A DNA stretch of 64,000 nt. It comes from Macrostomum hystrix. Taxonomy: Eukaryota > Platyhelminthes > Macrostomidae. The notes below the pieces were generated by a model, which had not been told where the DNA came from, made no database searches, and saw only the letters and a list, made by a program, of their open reading frames with translations. Every line of letters begins with the position of its first letter. Position 1 is the stretch's first letter. Both the position numbers and the translations under genes were made by a program. Positions 63,527 to 64,000 of the stretch are shown here, one piece after another. The stretch spans positions 1,798,001 to 1,862,000 of the forward strand of contig CATNEN010000005.1 of assembly GCA_950097015.1 (NCBI GenBank). Direction: 5' to 3'.

Positions 63527-64000
63527 ATGCTGACAGACGCTGCCAAGCGACGCATCTCCTCCTACCTGGTGATGCTCGTGTTCTTTCTCTACAAGGCGTC
63601 CGAGAGCCTTCTGCAGCCGTCAGTCCGGATCTACATCTACCAGCAGGTGTGCCTTGGCGAAGGCATGCCTCTCGCAGTGTGCGAATATCAACAACCGGAC
63701 GATTGGCACTCGATCGGCTTGCGACGCATGACAGCCCAGGAAGAGAACGAGTTGCAGCGAAAGGCGTCCAACTACCTGCTGGCGTACCGGATTCTGCTGA
63801 ACCTGCCCGCCGTGCTCTTCTGCCTGTTCGCGGGCTCGTGGAGCGATCGCGTTGGCCGCAAGTACCCGATGATGCTGCCGCCACTGGGTGCGGTTCTCGC
63901 GGTCGGCTGCTTCGCGATCGGCAGCGCAGTCAGCGGCGCCGCCACCCTCGCCTGGGTGCTGGCGGGCGCCACCGTGTACGGATTCTTCGGCAAGTCCACC
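63527..64000 (+). CDS. Second SLC46-type transporter, 5' part, truncated by the window
   Basis: The first 158 codons are open and run off the right edge. Compared with 24934-26499 on the opposite strand I see three base differences in 474: one changes Ser54 to Tyr (VCEYQQ) and two are silent. The same helices 1-4, loop 1 and GSWSDRVGRKYPM block are present, so the predicted role is the same. This is either a very recent inverted duplication about 37 kb apart or an assembly artefact. Confidence 0.85.
   Translation, partial: MLTDAAKRRISSYLVMLVFFLYKASESLLQPSVRIYIYQQVCLGEGMPLAVCEYQQPDDWHSIGLRRMTAQEENELQRKASNYLLAYRILLNLPAVLFCLFAGSWSDRVGRKYPMMLPPLGAVLAVGCFAIGSAVSGAATLAWVLAGATVYGFFGKST

Overview
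The window is genomic DNA of a multicellular animal, most likely an invertebrate. The genes carry spliceosomal GT-AG introns, and the families are metazoan: a KChIP-type calcium sensor, a fibrinogen-domain lectin, TM7SF3, a GRXCR1-like protein, and SLC22 and SLC46 transporters. Two tRNA-derived SINE families, hAT-type elements, a decayed Tc1/mariner-class transposase and a short TTAGGG tract are also present. I cannot fix the phylum from the sequence. Coding exons are moderately GC-rich and lie in AT-rich DNA.

Layout, left to right. 1-528: two exons of an unrecognised minus-strand gene that continues off the left edge. 5156-5626: a small coiled-coil protein. 7510-8661: an intronless membrane-anchored short-chain dehydrogenase. 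9007-16056: a complete six-exon M17 leucyl aminopeptidase. 16.1-23.9 kb: a run of minisatellites with at most tiny candidate exons. 24934-26499 (minus): an intronless SLC46-type transporter. 28.8-30.4 kb: SINEs. 30452-38817: a two-exon KChIP-like EF-hand protein whose 7.6 kb intron holds five minisatellites. 40041-42519 (minus): an SLC22-type transporter with a probable extra upstream exon. 43501-44650 (minus): a four-exon secreted fibrinogen-related protein. 45.3-46.8 kb: two abutting minisatellites. 46826-47236 (minus): a GRXCR1-like protein. 48458-60661 (minus): a complete seven-exon TM7SF3 homologue. 61.1-63.0 kb: a small hAT-type MITE and a broken transposase. 63527-64000: the 5' part of a second, nearly identical SLC46 gene in inverted orientation to the first.

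The dominant oddity is tandem repetition. I count 26 distinct minisatellite arrays with units of 11-47 bp. Together they cover about 23 kb, more than a third of the window. Their units are not obviously related, and most arrays sit inside introns or directly beside genes. Many intronic units, read in the sense direction of the host gene, look like splice signals: pyrimidines followed by CAG or TAG, CTAAC/CTAAT branch-like motifs, or in one case GTGAGC donor-like motifs starting at the true donor. The arrays also create spurious open frames of up to 1087 codons. The genes do not form a pathway; the shared theme is the local repeat biology.
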